Source of the DNA: Bdellovibrionales bacterium
GTDB taxonomy: Bacteria; Bdellovibrionota; Bdellovibrionia; Bdellovibrionales; UBA1609
DNA length: 9,192 bases
Direction of reading: 5' to 3'
NCBI GenBank assembly: GCA_028279085.1
Contig: JANQSX010000080.1
Location: forward strand, 1 to 9,192
A model generated the notes under the pieces. It worked only from the letters and a program-made list of their open reading frames with translations, searched no databases and was not told the origin of the DNA. Position 1 is the first letter of the stretch. Each line of letters starts with the position of its first letter. A program made the position numbers and the translations under genes. Shown in pieces: positions 6,958-9,192 of the stretch.

Positions 6958-8163
6958 CTAGTAAGTCACATGGTGAGACAGCGATTCTGCTGCACGAGGA
7001 TCTTTCAAAGGTATAGGAGAATTTCTTTCTAAAAAGGAAGACACACTTCGGATCAAAACACCAACAAAAGCTAGAAAAACACAAACCTCAATCCATGAAA
7101 AACGAGGGAAGTCAGGATCAAAATGAGGATAAATCAACCAATAAAGATCTATAAACTGCATAACTAAAATCAAACAGGCCATAGGAATCATGGTTTGCCA
7201 TTTTCTTTTTACCCAACGAGGCAATAAAAATAAAAATGGAATGATGAACTTCAATGCAATAAGAGACATAGAAACAACAGACCACATTCCTTTTGAACGA
7301 GGAATAAAAAAAGTAGTTTCTTCCGGAAGATTAGCATACCAAATCAACATGTACTGACTAAAAGCAATATAAGCCCAGAAAACCGTAGCGGCAAAAAGAA
7401 ATTTACCCATGTCGTGGAGGTGATTCTCATTGATTAAGTTTTTATATTTTTCTTTATTTTGCTTAAGCAGCCAGGCACTCAATAAAATCAAAACAGCAAA
7501 AACAGATTGAAATAAACCGGCAAATACATACACTCCAAAAATGGTAGAAAACCAATGCGCGTCCAAACTCATCAACAAATCCACACTAAATAAAGAAAGA
7601 GAAAGAGCAAAAAACAACAGAAAGATCACTGAGTACCTTACACTCTTTTTTGTCCACTTTACATCACCATCTTGATCCTGCTTAAGAGAAAAAGACACTA
7701 ACTTTTTAGCAAAAAACAACCATCCACCTAAGAATATTCCCAATCGAATGAGAAAAAACGGCAAATTTAAGTAAGGCGCTTTATGAACTAATAAGGGATC
7801 TTCTGCAATTTTATCCGCATCCAACCAGTCATAAAGAGAGAAAGCTCCGTAAATAAGAGGTAAAGTTAAAACACAGGCCATAGGAAGATACGCTGTTAAG
7901 GCTTCGGCGAGCCTCCGAACATTAACACTCCAACCGGCATTAGTAGCATGATGAACGCTTATAAAAAACAAACCACCCAAAGGAAACAATATAAAATAAA
8001 AATAAGATAACAGATAAGCATGCCACACTCTTTCATGCGCACCGGAGAAAAGAGCTATAACAAAAGCCACCAGGCCAATAAAAATAAACATGGTGGAGAA
8101 AGTTTTTATTTCTCCAAATTTATAAAGAGGACTTGTGCTGTCTGTATTTGTTGTATTATTCAC
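6958..8163 (-). CDS. actF: Alternative complex III quinone-binding subunit ActF
   Basis: 401 residues. This NrfD-like integral membrane subunit of alternative complex III takes part in quinol oxidation at the inner membrane. Ten hydrophobic segments are visible, at about 22-40, 50-70, 86-106, 134-152, 176-196, 207-232, 256-276, 293-315, 322-344 and 357-375. The stretch HDMGKFLFAATVFWAYIAFS (250-269) continuing into QYMLIWYANLPEET is the strongest family signature, and the C-terminal PLKDPRAAESL matches the usual ActF ending. The start is GTG at 8163, nine bases after AAGGAG (8173-8178); it overlaps the last 8 bases of actE, so the two are translationally coupled. Length is normal for the family. 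No cytochrome oxidase gene follows; the next gene is convergent. Confidence 0.93.
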   Translation of the reverse strand: MNNTTNTDSTSPLYKFGEIKTFSTMFIFIGLVAFVIALFSGAHERVWHAYLLSYFYFILFPLGGLFFISVHHATNAGWSVNVRRLAEALTAYLPMACVLTLPLIYGAFSLYDWLDADKIAEDPLLVHKAPYLNLPFFLIRLGIFLGGWLFFAKKLVSFSLKQDQDGDVKWTKKSVRYSVIFLLFFALSLSLFSVDLLMSLDAHWFSTIFGVYVFAGLFQSVFAVLILLSAWLLKQNKEKYKNLINENHLHDMGKFLFAATVFWAYIAFSQYMLIWYANLPEETTFFIPRSKGMWSVVSMSLIALKFIIPFLFLLPRWVKRKWQTMIPMACLILVMQFIDLYWLIYPHFDPDFPRFSWIEVCVFLAFVGVLIRSVSSFLERNSPIPLKDPRAAESLSHHVTY

Positions 8164-9034
8164 CTGTTTTTTCTCCTTCAGAGTTATTATTTGTCTCTTC
8201 TGTTGGCTTTGTCTCTTCCTTTGGCTTTGTCTCTTCTGTTGGCTTTGTCTCTTCCTTTGGCTTTGCCTCTTCTGTTGGCTTTGTCTCTTCTGTTGGCTTT
8301 GTCTCTTCTGTTGGCTTTGTCTCTTCCTTTGGCTTAGCCTCTTCTGTTGGCTTAGCCTCTTCTGTTGGCTTAGCCTCTTCTGTTGGCTTTGCCTCTTCCT
8401 CTACAGGGACAGAGCCTTCAGCATCTTCCACAGAAATAGTATTCTCTACATCAGGTTTAATAACTTTAGAAAGCTCACGTTTTTGAAGCATTCTCATATA
8501 ATTGACCAAGGCCCATCTTTCTTTTTCCCCCCTCACCTGTTTACGATAAGAACCCATTAAACCCTGCCCTTCATGGATAATATGATACAGACGACCATCG
8601 GAATAATTAATAGCTTTATCCGCTAATAAAGAGGGAGGTTTAACAGTCATTTTTTGCGCCACTTTTCCTTCACCACCTCCTGTAGCTCCATGACAATAAA
8701 TACAAGCTCTCTCATATTGTCTCTTACCTATACCAATTAATTCCGCAGAAAGTTGATTGGAAAAAGGATTCTTTAAATTTTTACCGGCTTCTTCCGGTTT
8801 ATTTTTATAAGGATAATATTCTTTATTGCGAGCACGAGTGTTTTCAGGAGGTACACGCATAAAAGTACCATCTTCATCCCCTTCTTGAGCTTTGATATGT
8901 TTTTGCTTAAGCATATCGTGAAAAATTTCAAAATCCGTACGGTTCTTTCCACCACTGCAAGTACAGCCCGTGAAAAAAACAATAATAATATTCATAAGTC
9001 CAAATTCGATAAACTTCTTTTTCCTACTTGTCAT
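8156..9034 (-). CDS. actE: Alternative complex III mono-haem cytochrome c subunit ActE (lipoprotein)
   Basis: 292 residues from the ATG at 9034-9032, which follows GAGG (9040-9043) by five bases. An in-frame ATG at 9076 would add 14 residues before the basic RKKK region and is less likely. The N-terminus is a lipoprotein signal: RKKK, a hydrophobic segment, and FFTGC with Cys24 as the probable lipid anchor. The conserved VPPENTRARNKEYYPY region (61-76) is typical of ActE. The cytochrome c domain (about 92-185) has the haem motif CIYCH at 111-115 and a likely axial Met160 in GLMGSY. ActE carries electrons on the periplasmic face of the complex. Unusually, residues 216-281 are eleven tandem KPxEEx hexapeptides, ending in an acidic, Asn-rich tail. 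The gene lies between actD and actF, in the standard order. Confidence 0.92.
   Translation of the reverse strand: MTSRKKKFIEFGLMNIIIVFFTGCTCSGGKNRTDFEIFHDMLKQKHIKAQEGDEDGTFMRVPPENTRARNKEYYPYKNKPEEAGKNLKNPFSNQLSAELIGIGKRQYERACIYCHGATGGGEGKVAQKMTVKPPSLLADKAINYSDGRLYHIIHEGQGLMGSYRKQVRGEKERWALVNYMRMLQKRELSKVIKPDVENTISVEDAEGSVPVEEEAKPTEEAKPTEEAKPTEEAKPKEETKPTEETKPTEETKPTEEAKPKEETKPTEETKPKEETKPTEETNNNSEGEKTGE
8192..8389 (-). repeat. Tandem 18-bp coding repeat, 11 copies, in actE
   Basis: Eleven adjacent 18-bp units encode KPTEEA, KPTEET or KPKEET, in frame with actE. The DNA copies are nearly identical (AAGCCAACAGAAGAG plus GCT, GCC or ACA), with Thr/Lys variation at the third codon. This pattern indicates recent expansion by slippage or unequal recombination. 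The encoded segment is Pro-, Lys- and Glu-rich and should be extended, like Pro-rich periplasmic linkers. The repeats also open long but meaningless frames on the plus strand. Confidence 0.95.
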
Positions 9035-9091
9035 TTTTTCCTCATGATCCATCACAATCACATACATTCCACACAATCACACACATTCTCA

Positions 9092-9192
9092 TTAAAATTC
9101 CGAATGGATAATATTTTCCGCTCCCAAATCCGTTAATTCTTTTCCTAAGCTTTCCGAAGATTGTTTTTTATCTTTTAATTTAAAATACAAAG
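9092..9192 (-). CDS. actD: Alternative complex III subunit ActD, C-terminal end only
   Basis: The minus-strand frame enters from the right edge and ends at TAA (9092-9094), giving 32 residues, including ELTDLGAENIIHSEF at the end. ActD proteins (DUF3341 membrane-anchored subunits) typically finish with a short segment containing a Leu-Gly-Ala-x-x-Ile/Val pattern like this one. The position immediately upstream of actE, with a 57-bp gap, is the standard place for actD. Identification rests mainly on gene order, as too little of the protein is visible for an independent call. Confidence 0.75.
   Translation of the reverse strand, partial: LYFKLKDKKQSSESLGKELTDLGAENIIHSEF

Noticed and set aside
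6945..6964. Possible bidirectional terminator between the convergent genes (TTACT/AGTAA)
   Set aside because: The stem is only five AT-rich base pairs and overlaps the actF stop codon; too weak to call.
6902..7084. Minus-strand frame of 60 codons
   Set aside because: It overlaps the 3' end of actF in another frame and the convergent gene; its cysteine/phenylalanine-rich product looks like an out-of-frame translation.
8020..8560. Three overlapping plus-strand reading frames with Leu/Phe/Ser/Val-rich repetitive products
   Set aside because: They are the antisense of the KPxEEx coding repeat in actE. An 18-bp repeat without stops keeps several frames open, and the haem motif and act gene order show that the minus strand is the coding one.
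8773..9136. Short frames on both strands over the 5' part of actE
   Set aside because: They are out-of-frame or antisense to actE and lack independent support.

Overview
The window is strongly AT-rich, densely coded and rich in exported proteins. It looks like a chromosomal piece of a Gram-negative, diderm bacterium. The firmest marker is the end of an alternative complex III (ACIII, act) operon on the minus strand at the right edge: the last codons of actD, then actE (a mono-haem cytochrome c lipoprotein), then actF (a ten-helix quinone-binding membrane subunit). ACIII occurs in several phyla, including Bacteroidota, Deltaproteobacteria-like lineages and the Bdellovibrio/Bacteriovorax group. 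The AT bias and many secreted proteases would fit the last of these, but the sequence alone does not fix the taxon.

Layout from left to right: (1) 1-159, minus, the N-terminus of an exported protein that runs off the left edge. (2) 193-2091, minus, an exported, cysteine-rich zinc metalloprotease with a metzincin-like HExxHxxHxxD motif. (3) 2092-2234, a short spacer with two imperfect stem-loops. (4) 2235-3725, minus, an exported trypsin-fold protein with Sel1-like repeats in which all three catalytic triad positions appear replaced, so probably a pseudoprotease. (5) 3818-4246 and 4286-4666, minus, two small lipoproteins; the second has a complete lipoprotein signal and Shine-Dalgarno sequence but only an ATA codon where the start should be. 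(6) 4667-4956, a non-coding stretch with an 11-bp direct repeat and a 12-bp palindrome. (7) 4957-5121, minus, a 54-residue helical ORF with a strong ribosome binding site. (8) 5392-6936, plus, an exported protein of unknown function with an HDxxH motif. (9) 6958-9192, minus, actF, actE and the end of actD.

The act genes build the inner-membrane quinol:cytochrome c (or oxidase) oxidoreductase. The usual next genes, cytochrome oxidase subunits, are not present downstream of actF; a convergent gene follows after only 21 bp. The left two thirds of the window encode six probable envelope or secreted proteins. All but one lie on the minus strand, and they include an apparently active protease next to an apparently dead one. 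A functional link between them is inference from proximity only. No tRNA, rRNA, CRISPR array, insertion sequence or integrase was seen.
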